Assembly (NCBI RefSeq): GCF_003937825.1
Contig: NZ_RSFW01000037.1
Span: 1-64,000, forward strand
Direction of reading: 5' to 3'
Length of the DNA: 64,000 nucleotides
Source of the DNA: Mesobacillus subterraneus
GTDB lineage: Bacteria > Bacillota > Bacilli > Bacillales > Cytobacillaceae
Shown here: positions 34,699 through 41,965 of the stretch, piece after piece
Position numbering within the stretch: position 1 is the stretch's first letter
Layout of the letters: each line of letters begins with the position of its first letter
The notes under the pieces: generated by a model
Database searches by the model: none
What the model saw: only the letters and a program-made list of their open reading frames with translations
What the model was told of the DNA's origin: nothing
Made by a program: the position numbers and the translations under genes

Positions 34699-35466
34699 TT
34701 ATTTAATTTTGGTCGTATATTTACTTGAAACATAACCATAGGACTTGCCATACTTGATTTTATACCAGCCTTCACTAGACTCAACGACTTCAATTTTTTG
34801 GTCCTTCTTCAATTTTCCTAGTTTGGTAGCTTTGATGGAAGGAGATTTTCTAACATTTAAAGTTTGAGATTTTACTTTAGATTTGAACAGAACTTTTTCT
34901 GTTTTTATTTTCTTTACATACTTTGTTGAAACCCACCCATAACCTTTTCCGTGCTTGATCTTAGACCATCCGTTGCTGCTTGCTACAACCTCAACTGTGA
35001 CATTTTTCTTCAAGGTTCCAATTTTCTTCGCTTTACTGGAAGCTTTCTCCCTTATGTTAAGTGTTTTAGAAGTCACAGTTCCTTTATATAACACTTTTGG
35101 AGCCTGAATAGCTGGTTTTGGAGCTGGCTTTGGTGACTTAAGCACAGTTTTAACGGTTAATATTGCTGAACGCCTCGACAACTCAAGTTCTAAGGTTTGT
35201 CCATCCTTTACGACATATGATGCTGCACCCATGATATGAAAAGTATTTACTGCTGGTGAATAGTAACCGTAAACCTGCCCCTTGCAATCTCCAGTTGCCT
35301 CCGCAAAATTTTGTTTTTGGTGCTTATCTGACTCTATAGTAATAGAGCAATTGACAGGAGCTACTTCGTTTGCTGAGGCAAATTCCACGTGTTTGGTAAG
35401 AGAACTCCGAATGCCAATACTGCTACCAAGAGTCCCTTTAAAAATTTCATCATACAGTACACTCAC
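34699..35466 (-). CDS. SH3b-domain protein (right-arm cargo)
   Basis: 255 residues. The N-terminal ~105 residues are of unknown type (possible beta sandwich; VYGYYSPAVNTFHIMGAAS). A Pro/Lys linker (PKPAPKPAIQAP) is followed by two bacterial SH3 repeats (about 126-190 and 195-255: TSKTLNIREKASSKAKKIG, SQTLNVRKSPSIKATKLG) that usually bind cell wall. No signal peptide is evident. GTG start with a modest GAAAGTGA site. Opposite strand to the late operon, so it can be expressed in the lysogen. Function unknown. Confidence 0.7.
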   Translation of the reverse strand: MSVLYDEIFKGTLGSSIGIRSSLTKHVEFASANEVAPVNCSITIESDKHQKQNFAEATGDCKGQVYGYYSPAVNTFHIMGAASYVVKDGQTLELELSRRSAILTVKTVLKSPKPAPKPAIQAPKVLYKGTVTSKTLNIREKASSKAKKIGTLKKNVTVEVVASSNGWSKIKHGKGYGWVSTKYVKKIKTEKVLFKSKVKSQTLNVRKSPSIKATKLGKLKKDQKIEVVESSEGWYKIKYGKSYGYVSSKYTTKIK

Positions 35467-35846
35467 TTTCTGTAAAGCTTTTAATTTATATATATTATCG
35501 GCAAAGAAATGTAAATTTTAACAATTTAAAAAACCCGTCTCATTCGAGAGGGGGCTTTAACCACTATGTATTGATATTTGAGGATTTCAGGACCTTCTCT
35601 TTCAATTACTGCCAAAACTGCAACTACCCCCAAGAATCAAATAATATACCCCCTGTTTTTCTTAATCTCAACAGTATATTTAAATAGATTATAGTGTAAC
35701 CTTTACCTCCATTGAGTCCTACAGTCTTTAATAGGTAATTATGCTATAAAAAAGATATCGACATATTTTGGTAAAGAGTCTAAAATAAAATCAGATATAA
35801 ATAGGCTTTTTATCAACTTTTCTCCTAGGTATTTTATAATGTTTAT
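35467..35846. other. AT-rich non-coding stretch of the right arm
   Basis: No convincing gene on either strand. A hairpin at about 35528-35556 (GTCTC/GAGAG with flanking CCC/GGG) could be a terminator. The stretch contains the promoter of the SH3b gene (minus) and leads to the protease promoter. Confidence 0.5.
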
Positions 35847-35875
35847 TTGACATTAATATACTATAATTCTATAAT
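35847..35875 (+). promoter_or_regulatory. Consensus promoter for the secreted protease gene
   Basis: TTGACA (35847-35852), 17 bp, TATAAT (35870-35875); ATG is 43 bases downstream. A strong sigma-A promoter, suggesting expression from the lysogen independent of phage late control. Confidence 0.85.
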
Positions 35876-35917
35876 TTTACGGTACGAGTTAAAAAAAGGA
35901 AAATTGGGGGAAAAGTT

Positions 35918-36499
35918 ATGATGAAAAAAGTTTCATTTATTATTACTTTAGCAGTAATGTTATGGACTGGCTTGGTAACTGCTGCATCGGCGGAGGACAT
36001 TGATTGGAACAAAAGACTTACATCGGGAACTAATATCGCTTATTGGATTGATTCTGGATGTGAATACACAGTATCGATTCCTAATGCTGTGAATAAATTA
36101 ATGAATCCCTCTGGTATGACTAATCCACTTATAATTAGTAAAACCACGGTAAAAAGCAGCTCTAAAATGGATTTTTACCAAAACTATGTAAATAATGGTA
36201 TTTATGCATCAACCTCTGTTTTTAGGAAAAATTCATCAGGAGTTTACTATCAAATGCCAGTATCAGAAAAGGATACATATGATTGGGTTTACGGTGAAAT
36301 AAAAATAAATGATTATAAGATGGGGCAACTAACTAGCACTCCGAGAGAAAAGGTAATTATTCATGAAATGCTCCATGTATATGGGCTGAAGGATTTATAT
36401 TTATATGAAAATAGAAGTTCAATTATGTATGGTTACAGTGACGGTACAGCTACCACTTTAACAAGTGATGCAAATAATGTTCTCAAAGCAAAATATTAA
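35918..36499 (+). CDS. Secreted metzincin-like zinc metalloprotease
   Basis: 193 residues. Signal peptide (1-26, MMKKVSFIITLAVMLWTGL...ASAED). The zinc motif HEMLHVYGLKD (about 149-159) matches the metzincin pattern HExxHxxGxxD, and SIMYGY (about 168-173) is a plausible Met-turn. The GTNIAYWID opening also fits matrixin-like proteases. Expected to act outside the cell; substrate unknown. Its own strong promoter and position beyond the endolysin mark it as lysogenic-conversion cargo. Confidence 0.8.
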   Translation: MMKKVSFIITLAVMLWTGLVTAASAEDIDWNKRLTSGTNIAYWIDSGCEYTVSIPNAVNKLMNPSGMTNPLIISKTTVKSSSKMDFYQNYVNNGIYASTSVFRKNSSGVYYQMPVSEKDTYDWVYGEIKINDYKMGQLTSTPREKVIIHEMLHVYGLKDLYLYENRSSIMYGYSDGTATTLTSDANNVLKAKY

Positions 36500-36515
36500 C
36501 AAGAGGAGTTTATAT

Positions 36516-37220
36516 ATGAATAAAAATAAAACTATTGTAGTGTTGCTAAGTGTAGCTTGTGCTGCCTTAGTTACCCTGAACATCCTAAAGGACGATACGG
36601 TTGCCCTTGTTGAATCTGAAAATCAAAATAATGTTACAAAGCAAAACGAGAAGAAAGTGGCAGACATTGCCCACAAAGAAATCTTTGGGAAATATGAAAG
36701 AGAGTTTAGTTGGGCAATTAATCCAACTATACCTGAAAACTTATTCACTCCAGAAGCAACTTCTGTCGTTCAATTAAAGGTACTTTCAATGGGAGAGGCT
36801 GAAATTCTTCCCCAAACAGAAGAATTTATCACTCAAGATCCTTATACACCAATTGAAGTTGAAATATTAGACACAATTTCCGGAAATCCTTTATCGGGTA
36901 ATAAAACAATATATATTGATGGTGGAGACATTAAAATATCGAAGCTTATGAAATTTATAGATAAAGAAAAAAGTAATAAAATGGGCTTTGATAAATTGTC
37001 AGAAAAAGATAGGGATAACATGTATATATCCTATACTTCAGATAATGATTATAAGATGAAAATTGGTAAAGAATATACGGTATTTTTGGTGAAGCAAACA
37101 GAGGATATTTATACAATTATGGGAAGTGGCTATGGAATCTTTGATATTGAAAAAGATGCTATGGGTAAAAAAACATTTAAAAATGTGTTAACTGGCAAGG
37201 AATCAGCTTTGCAATTCTAA
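36516..37220 (+). CDS. Exported or membrane-anchored hypothetical protein
   Basis: 234 residues from ATG 36516 (AAGAGGAG upstream). An N-terminal hydrophobic helix (about 6-24) precedes a hydrophilic domain with beta character (SVVQLKVLSMGEAEILPQ, YKMKIGKEYTVFLVKQ) resembling extracellular stress/chaperone-like domains, but no family is certain. It follows the metzincin gene by 16 bp, so it may be an inhibitor, partner or anchor of that protease (inference). Confidence 0.6.
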   Translation: MNKNKTIVVLLSVACAALVTLNILKDDTVALVESENQNNVTKQNEKKVADIAHKEIFGKYEREFSWAINPTIPENLFTPEATSVVQLKVLSMGEAEILPQTEEFITQDPYTPIEVEILDTISGNPLSGNKTIYIDGGDIKISKLMKFIDKEKSNKMGFDKLSEKDRDNMYISYTSDNDYKMKIGKEYTVFLVKQTEDIYTIMGSGYGIFDIEKDAMGKKTFKNVLTGKESALQF

Positions 37221-37246
37221 TACAAAAAGTTTTAATTAGTTCCATA

Positions 37247-37282
37247 AAAGAAGCCTCGCTCAATCGAGTGGGGCTTTTATCC
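37247..37282 (+). terminator. Terminator after the protease operon
   Basis: AAGCCTCGCTC pairs with GAGTGGGGCTT around AATC, followed by TTATCC. Moderate T tail. Confidence 0.6.
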
Positions 37283-37394
37283 ATTCTGTTTAATTGAGTC
37301 AGATAGAAATCTATTAAAAGATTAAAACTAACAATCGAAAAGACGATATAAATATGGTATTTGTTCTAAAACATAAATTTAAGGAGTTAAAGTT

Positions 37395-37676
37395 ATGCCA
37401 TTATTAGCTGTATTTGCCCTTATTTTATTAATTTATTTAAGTCGTAGTGGGAACATTCAAAATTGGTCACTCAACGCAAGAATTGGTACGTTTTCTCTTA
37501 TTTTAGGCATTATTTTACGTGGAGGGGCACTATTCCTCGGTGCAAGTGGTGATTCATTTTCCGATTCTCCACCATTTTTTGCAACTGTCCTATTTTTTGC
37601 AAGTGGTTTAGCTTTTGTTGTTACTATTGTGTGCCTTATTGTTGGTTTATATAGAATATTTTTTGAAAAATATTAA
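37395..37676 (+). CDS. Small three-TM membrane protein
   Basis: 93 residues with membrane helices about 2-16, 31-50 and 62-88. ATG follows TAAGGAG. No family recognised. Part of the right-arm cargo. Confidence 0.6.
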   Translation: MPLLAVFALILLIYLSRSGNIQNWSLNARIGTFSLILGIILRGGALFLGASGDSFSDSPPFFATVLFFASGLAFVVTIVCLIVGLYRIFFEKY

Positions 37677-37735
37677 TCTATATTTTTGCGAGACTAGTCC
37701 TTTATAAGGAAATTCGTGGAATGGTGCTAAAATAA

Positions 37736-38029
37736 AAATATTATTGTGTATATCGAGGTACAGGGTTCTTCATCGAAGTTCAGAGGACGATTTACTCTGA
37801 TAAGCTTATGGGCGAAAAGATGGAGCGGTATGTGGATTTATACCATGGCGATATAGTAGCAAAACCATTTCCACATGTCCTGATTCTATCTGATCAGCGT
37901 TATGCGATTGACGGAGATTATCCTTTTAAGATGTTTCAGACTCAAAGCTTTTCCGGGTTTGTAAACTCGCTGATAGGGGCAGAAGAGAAGCTGAAATTCG
38001 GTAATGGGGTGAAAATAAAAATTGGATAA
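37736..38029 (+). pseudogene. C-terminal remnant resembling a replication-relaxation protein
   Basis: The frame is open from 37736 with no start codon near its beginning. YRGTGFFIEVQRTIYS (about 37751) and MGEKMERYVDLY resemble the end of replication-relaxation/plasmid mobilisation-type proteins. An ORF from ATG 37808 alone would be only 73 residues. The terminal VKIKIG-stop is repeated at 39843-39862, so the original gene end seems to have been duplicated or displaced. Confidence 0.45.
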
Positions 38030-38048
38030 AGAAAGAGCCAAGTAGTTT
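38009..38048 (+). repeat. Direct repeat copy A flanking the FN3 gene
   Basis: GTGAAAATAAAAATTGG (38009-38025) is identical to 39843-39859. The following AGCCAAGTAGTTT also matches copy B with one change. Confidence 0.75.
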
Positions 38049-38154
38049 CAACCATTGGACAGTTATTGGGTAAGTTAATATATTTATTTCTACAGTAAAA
38101 AATTACAGTAAATGTATTGTCGGATTTACTAAATTCTTATAAAATAAATATTGG

Positions 38155-38196
38155 ATAGATTTACCTATAAAGTGATAGAAGAATAGGTAAATCTAT
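38155..38196. repeat. Perfect 14-bp inverted repeat upstream of the FN3 gene
   Basis: ATAGATTTACCTAT (38155-38168) and ATAGGTAAATCTAT (38183-38196) are exact reverse complements 14 bp apart, ending 17 bp before the ribosome site. Operator, leader hairpin or former element end are all possible. Confidence 0.7.
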
Positions 38197-38223
38197 TGAA
38201 TTTATCCTATCTAGGGGGAAACC

Positions 38224-39654
38224 ATGAGAATTAAAAATGGTGCTATTTTTCTATTTTTCTTTTGCTTGTTGCTCACTGTATCCTTTTTCCCAGGAAAAGC
38301 TTTTGGAGCTGCTGGGGACAGAATAACACCTTACAGCACGTGGGATTATCACAAATTCAATTTCCAAGAATATAGTTTCGAAACACCTAAATTGGTGGAT
38401 TTGCAGCAATTTGACATGTATGTTGGCGAAGAAGCCAACGAAATTGTTCGAAATGAAAATTATTTCAACGGAGTACCTAAACCGGATGAACATTGGATAT
38501 TAATGGGTTTTGATATATCTTACATTTCAGGACCTGAAGAACCCCTAAATGCCTCTGATCTGATATATAGCAGCAATAACTTTTATACAACGAGCGGACA
38601 GAAAATAACTCCGATTGATACCGCAGTGTTTTCCCAACAATTAAAAGGGCTTGGTGAATTCGATGTAAGTCTATACCCCGGTGCATCGTCCAAAGTATGG
38701 TATGGTATTCTTGTCAAAAAGACAGCCGGCCTCCCCCTTATTAGAATTGGTACTGGGGTAAACCAGACTACAGGTTCAACTAATTATAAGTGGTTCGCAA
38801 CCGATCCTTACTACATAGAACCTGTGGTTGCATCGAATGCTACAGCGAGTTCGTATAATAGCATAAAACTGACATGGACCCCAGCCACAGGTATATCTGG
38901 GTATGACATATACAGGTCAACATCTCCCACTGGCTCCTTCACGAAAGTTTCCAGTGTTGGTCTGCCTAATACAAATTTTTTAAATACAGGCTTGAATACC
39001 GGGACAATCTATTACTATAAAATTAAGACTTTTTATACATTGGAAGATGGAACAAAAATTTATGGTTCTTTTAGCCCGGTAGTTTCTGCAAAGCCAGTAC
39101 TTTCTGTTCCCGCATATCCTAAGGCCGCGCCAACTTCTTATAATAGTATTAAAACAAGCTGGAAAGCAATCAAGGGAGCAAATGGGTATGAAGTGTACCG
39201 TGCAACTTCTAAAACAGGAAAGTATTCCTTAGTCGCAAAAACCACTACCACAACAAGTTTTACTAACACAGGGCTTTCTACTAATAAGGTGTATTATTAC
39301 AAAATAAGGGCATACCGAATGGTCGGGAAAACAAAGGTATACAGCGGTTATACTAGAATTATCTCAGCAAAACCAATCCTATCAGTTCCAACTAATTTTA
39401 AGGCATCTAAATCTAGTTCAACAAGTATTAAAACAACCTGGAGTGCAGTAAACGGGGCAAGTGGATATGAAGTGTATCGGGCTAAAACAAAAACCGGAAA
39501 ATACAGCTTAGTCAAAAGAACAACTTCTAAGTATTACACTAATACAGGTTTGAAGACAGGAAGTACCTATTATTATAAGGTAAGAGCCTATAGGAAGGTT
39601 GGCTCTGTAAAGGTGTACAGTGGCTGGACAACGGTTTCAAGCGCAAGGCCGTAA
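38224..39654 (+). CDS. Secreted fibronectin type III protein
   Basis: 476 residues. Signal peptide (about 1-29, ending KAFGAAG). An N-terminal ~170-residue domain of DUF4352-like layout is followed by three FN3 repeats (about 201-293, 297-387, 391-476) with the usual SSxxSIKxxWxxVxGAxGYEVYRAxxxxGxY and YYYKVRAYR patterns. Such surface or secreted repeats mediate adhesion or carbohydrate contact. AGGGGGAAACC precedes ATG. It lies between direct repeats, as if inserted as a cassette. Confidence 0.85.
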   Translation: MRIKNGAIFLFFFCLLLTVSFFPGKAFGAAGDRITPYSTWDYHKFNFQEYSFETPKLVDLQQFDMYVGEEANEIVRNENYFNGVPKPDEHWILMGFDISYISGPEEPLNASDLIYSSNNFYTTSGQKITPIDTAVFSQQLKGLGEFDVSLYPGASSKVWYGILVKKTAGLPLIRIGTGVNQTTGSTNYKWFATDPYYIEPVVASNATASSYNSIKLTWTPATGISGYDIYRSTSPTGSFTKVSSVGLPNTNFLNTGLNTGTIYYYKIKTFYTLEDGTKIYGSFSPVVSAKPVLSVPAYPKAAPTSYNSIKTSWKAIKGANGYEVYRATSKTGKYSLVAKTTTTTSFTNTGLSTNKVYYYKIRAYRMVGKTKVYSGYTRIISAKPILSVPTNFKASKSSSTSIKTTWSAVNGASGYEVYRAKTKTGKYSLVKRTTSKYYTNTGLKTGSTYYYKVRAYRKVGSVKVYSGWTTVSSARP

Positions 39655-39662
39655 ATGAATAA

Positions 39663-39708
39663 AAAAAGTAAAACGCCTGGCTGCCAAAAACCAGGCGTTT
39701 TACTTTTT
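39663..39708. terminator. Strong bidirectional terminator after the FN3 gene
   Basis: A perfect 18-bp stem: 39663-39680 pairs with 39691-39708 (core AAACGCCTGG/CCAGGCGTTT), with A and T runs on the two sides. Confidence 0.9.
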
Positions 39709-39842
39709 CGTTTGACAAAACGTGGGTGTTAGCGTTTTAGGAACAGCAATTCAAATGAAATATTCACCAATACTATGTTTGATTGTGTAGACTGAGACTA
39801 GATCCTAAAGGAGTGGAAGAAAATAAGAAAATAAATAGTGAA

Positions 39843-39898
39843 GTGAAAATAAAAATTGGCTAAAAAAAGCCAAGTGGTTTTTCCCACCTGGCAAAAAA
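39843..39898 (+). repeat. Direct repeat copy B with hairpin
   Basis: Repeats 38009-38048 and again encodes VKIKIG-stop. Here the sequence goes on into a hairpin (GCCAAGTGG/CCCACCTGGC) that is broken in copy A, so copy B looks like the original gene end plus terminator. The rest of 39709-40041 holds no gene. Confidence 0.65.
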
Positions 39899-39906
39899 AT
39901 AAAATT

Positions 39907-39935
39907 TTGCCCCAAAACTGCCCCAAAATTGCCCC
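39907..39935. repeat. GCCCC repeats, putative right integrase arm sites
   Basis: Three spaced GCCCC units; 39915-39935 matches 5562-5582 at 20 of 21 bases. They lie just inside the right prophage end. Confidence 0.5.
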
Positions 39936-40041
39936 TGATTTCAAGAAAAAATATGCAAGCAGGAGAAAGGATTATTGAAATCCTTCCTATTTATAAGAGT
40001 ATAAGGTACTCCAAGAACTTATAAATAGGTATAGAGCATAA

Positions 40042-40094
40042 TCCGTACGCAAGTGCATCCATGGGAGCGCGAGCAGTACATGAGCATGTATTAA
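40042..40094 (+). other. attR: displaced host glnA 3' end
   Basis: Encodes [16 protein letters not shown]-less-one-base in glnA phase from TCCGTACGCA to TAA 40092-40094. It matches attL except at six synonymous third positions. Upstream sequence (GAGCATAA) is unrelated to glnA, so this is a gene fragment, not a second gene. Confidence 0.85.
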
Positions 40095-40100
40095 TAGAAG

Positions 40101-40136
40101 AAAAAAGGCCTCTTGATTCGCTCAAGAGGCTTTTTT
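40101..40136 (+). terminator. Original glnA terminator
   Basis: GCCTCTTGA (40108-40116) pairs with TCAAGAGGC (40122-40130), with A run before and T6 after. Confidence 0.9.
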
Positions 40137-40334
40137 ATGTAGAAGTGCCTGCTGATAGAGAGGTTGGTTAGCGATTGAGGCAGGTATAGCGACTAGTGCC
40201 GAATTTTTTGCGTGGCGAAAGTTTTAACCACCACTTCATTTTTCAGTAAGATCATTAAGAAATCATCACTACCAGTAACCTTCTTCGCTAAAAACAATAG
40301 GAATTCATCAATCATTCCTGGCATTTTTCAGACT

Positions 40335-40449
40335 ATCACTACGAAATTATCCTTCATCACTACGCTTTTAAGCATTATCACTACGGAATGTTCCATTATC
40401 ACTACGATTTTCCCAACTTTCACTACGAAATCCGCAACTATCACTACTT
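40335..40449. repeat. Array of six 21-bp-spaced ATCACTACG repeats
   Basis: ATCACTACG or a one-base variant starts at 40335, 40356, 40377, 40398, 40419 and 40440, i.e. exactly every 21 bp. The bases between differ. A further copy at 40265 is out of phase. The open frame 40212-40505 across it is an artefact of the repeat (repeating ITT units). The rest of 40137-40505 shows no gene. Confidence 0.85.
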
Positions 40450-40505
40450 TAACCATCTCCACCCATAAAACTAATCGCCAAATATTAAAATTTTCAGAAA
40501 AATAA

Positions 40506-40587
40506 TTGACTTTTTCCTATATACACGGTATCTTTGTTTTAAAATATATAACACATTTATGGTGTTACGGTAATATAACGTTATATA
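40506..40587 (+). promoter_or_regulatory. paaK promoter region and palindromic operator
   Basis: TTGACT (40506-40511), 17 bp, TATCTT (40529-40534) is a possible promoter. The perfect palindrome ATATAACGTTATAT lies at 40573-40586, 35 bp before the TTG start. The same palindrome occurs at 56403-56418 and in a related form at 59707-59726. Confidence 0.65.
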
Positions 40588-40620
40588 AATAAAATTTAAT
40601 GTAATGCGGAGGGCGGAATC

Positions 40621-41946
40621 TTGATTTTACATGAAATCGAAACGAAGAGTCGCGAGTTCATCGAGGAAATCCAGCTTCAAAGACTGAAGGCAGTTGTTGA
40701 AAAAGTCGTCCACAAGGTACCGTTTTACCGAGAGAAATTCGAGAAAGCGAATTTTTCGCCAGAAATGCTAAACAGTCTGCAGGATTTGGAAGCGCTTCCT
40801 TTTACCGAAAAACAGGATTTGCGTGACAATTATCCATTTGGTTTGTTTGCTGTTCCGCAACACGAGCTGGTCCGTGTTCATGCTTCATCGGGTACATCCG
40901 GAAAGCCAACTGTAGTGGGCTACACGCAGAAGGATATCGAGATGTGGGGAGAAATTGTAGCGAGAGCAATCGCTCTGGCAGGAGGCGAACCAGGGAAGTT
41001 CCTCCATAATGCCTATGGTTACGGTCTTTTTACAGGAGGGCTCGGGATTCATTTTGGAAGCGAGAAGCTGGGGATGGTGACCGTACCGGTATCAGGAGGT
41101 AACACGCAAAGACAGATCATGCTGATCGAAGACTTCAAACCTGAAGTCATTTGCGGAACGCCTTCATACATCTTGAATATTGCCGAAACGATGGAGGAAA
41201 TGGGCAAGGACCCTCGGAAGACTTCATTGAAGTATGGAATTTTCGGGGCGGAACCATGGTCGGAAGAAATGAGGAAGACGCTCGAGGAGAAATTTTATAT
41301 TAAGGCTTGTGATATATACGGGCTAAGTGAGGTCATTGGGCCAGGTGTCGCAAATGAATGCCATGAAGCCCAGGCAGGATTGCACGTTGCGGAGGATCAT
41401 TTTTACGTCGAAGTGATCGACCCTGAAACACTCAAGCCTATGGCTGACGGGGAAGAAGGCGAGCTTGTTTTTACGAGCTTGACGAAGGAAGCATTCCCAG
41501 TAATCCGGTACAGGACAGGAGATATTGCTTCGTTGACGAGGGAGAAATGCAGCTGCGGACGGACGACAGTGCGGATGTCCAGAGTGAAAGGAAGAATCGA
41601 TGACATGCTGATCATTAATGGTGTTAACGTATTCCCTTCACAGATTGAGCATTGTCTGCTTACGGTTCCTGAGCTTGCACCACATTACCAGATTCAGATT
41701 TTACAAAGAAGGACGTTAAAAGTTCTTGAACTGCATGTTGAGATGAATGAGGAGTATTTCACCATGATTGGGGAGGATCCGATATCGGATTCAGTCTATC
41801 AGCTTGAACAGCAGATTCAATCCTTGCTCAAGAGCCAGTGCCTGATTTCGATGGAGGTTCGTGTGCATCGTCCGAAGACGATTCCGCGTTCTGAAGGGAA
41901 GGCAGTCCGAATTATCGATAAAACCAAGGAAGTAATTGGAAGTTAA
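40621..41946 (+). CDS. paaK: Phenylacetate-CoA ligase
   Basis: 441 residues. Activates phenylacetate with ATP and CoA to phenylacetyl-CoA, the entry step of the paa route. The adenylate-binding loop ASSGTSGKPTVVGYT (about 90-104), IYGLSEVIGPG (about 235), YRTGD (about 302) and a C-terminal cap domain (GRIDDMLIINGVNVFPSQIE) are all present. TTG start after GCGGAGGGCGG. First gene of the cluster. Confidence 0.95.
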   Translation: MILHEIETKSREFIEEIQLQRLKAVVEKVVHKVPFYREKFEKANFSPEMLNSLQDLEALPFTEKQDLRDNYPFGLFAVPQHELVRVHASSGTSGKPTVVGYTQKDIEMWGEIVARAIALAGGEPGKFLHNAYGYGLFTGGLGIHFGSEKLGMVTVPVSGGNTQRQIMLIEDFKPEVICGTPSYILNIAETMEEMGKDPRKTSLKYGIFGAEPWSEEMRKTLEEKFYIKACDIYGLSEVIGPGVANECHEAQAGLHVAEDHFYVEVIDPETLKPMADGEEGELVFTSLTKEAFPVIRYRTGDIASLTREKCSCGRTTVRMSRVKGRIDDMLIINGVNVFPSQIEHCLLTVPELAPHYQIQILQRRTLKVLELHVEMNEEYFTMIGEDPISDSVYQLEQQIQSLLKSQCLISMEVRVHRPKTIPRSEGKAVRIIDKTKEVIGS

Positions 41947-41965
41947 ACAGAAGGAGGTCAACAGC

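Larger units (their letters stand above)
5451..40051. mobile_element. HK97-type siphoprophage integrated in glnA (~34.6 kb)
   Basis: A complete module order can be read: integrase and lysogeny genes on the minus strand, then early, replication, regulation, packaging, head, tail and lysis genes on the plus strand, then right-arm cargo. Its borders are the duplicated glnA 3' ends. GCCCC-rich repeats near both ends are likely integrase arm sites. No structural gene is obviously broken except the tape measure, which is interrupted by an intron. It could be inducible; that is inference. Confidence 0.9.

Noticed and set aside
40042-40094. Possible second glutamine synthetase gene
   Set aside because: Only the last 17 codons are present, with unrelated sequence before them. 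It is the displaced glnA end at attR.
40335-40449. Short regular repeats that might be taken for a CRISPR array
   Set aside because: The repeat is only about 9-10 bp with 11-12 bp between copies, too short for repeats and spacers, and there are no cas genes.
40212-40505. 97-residue open frame across the repeat array
   Set aside because: The frame is open only because the 21-bp period is a multiple of three. The product is a low-complexity Thr/Ile repeat with no ribosome site.
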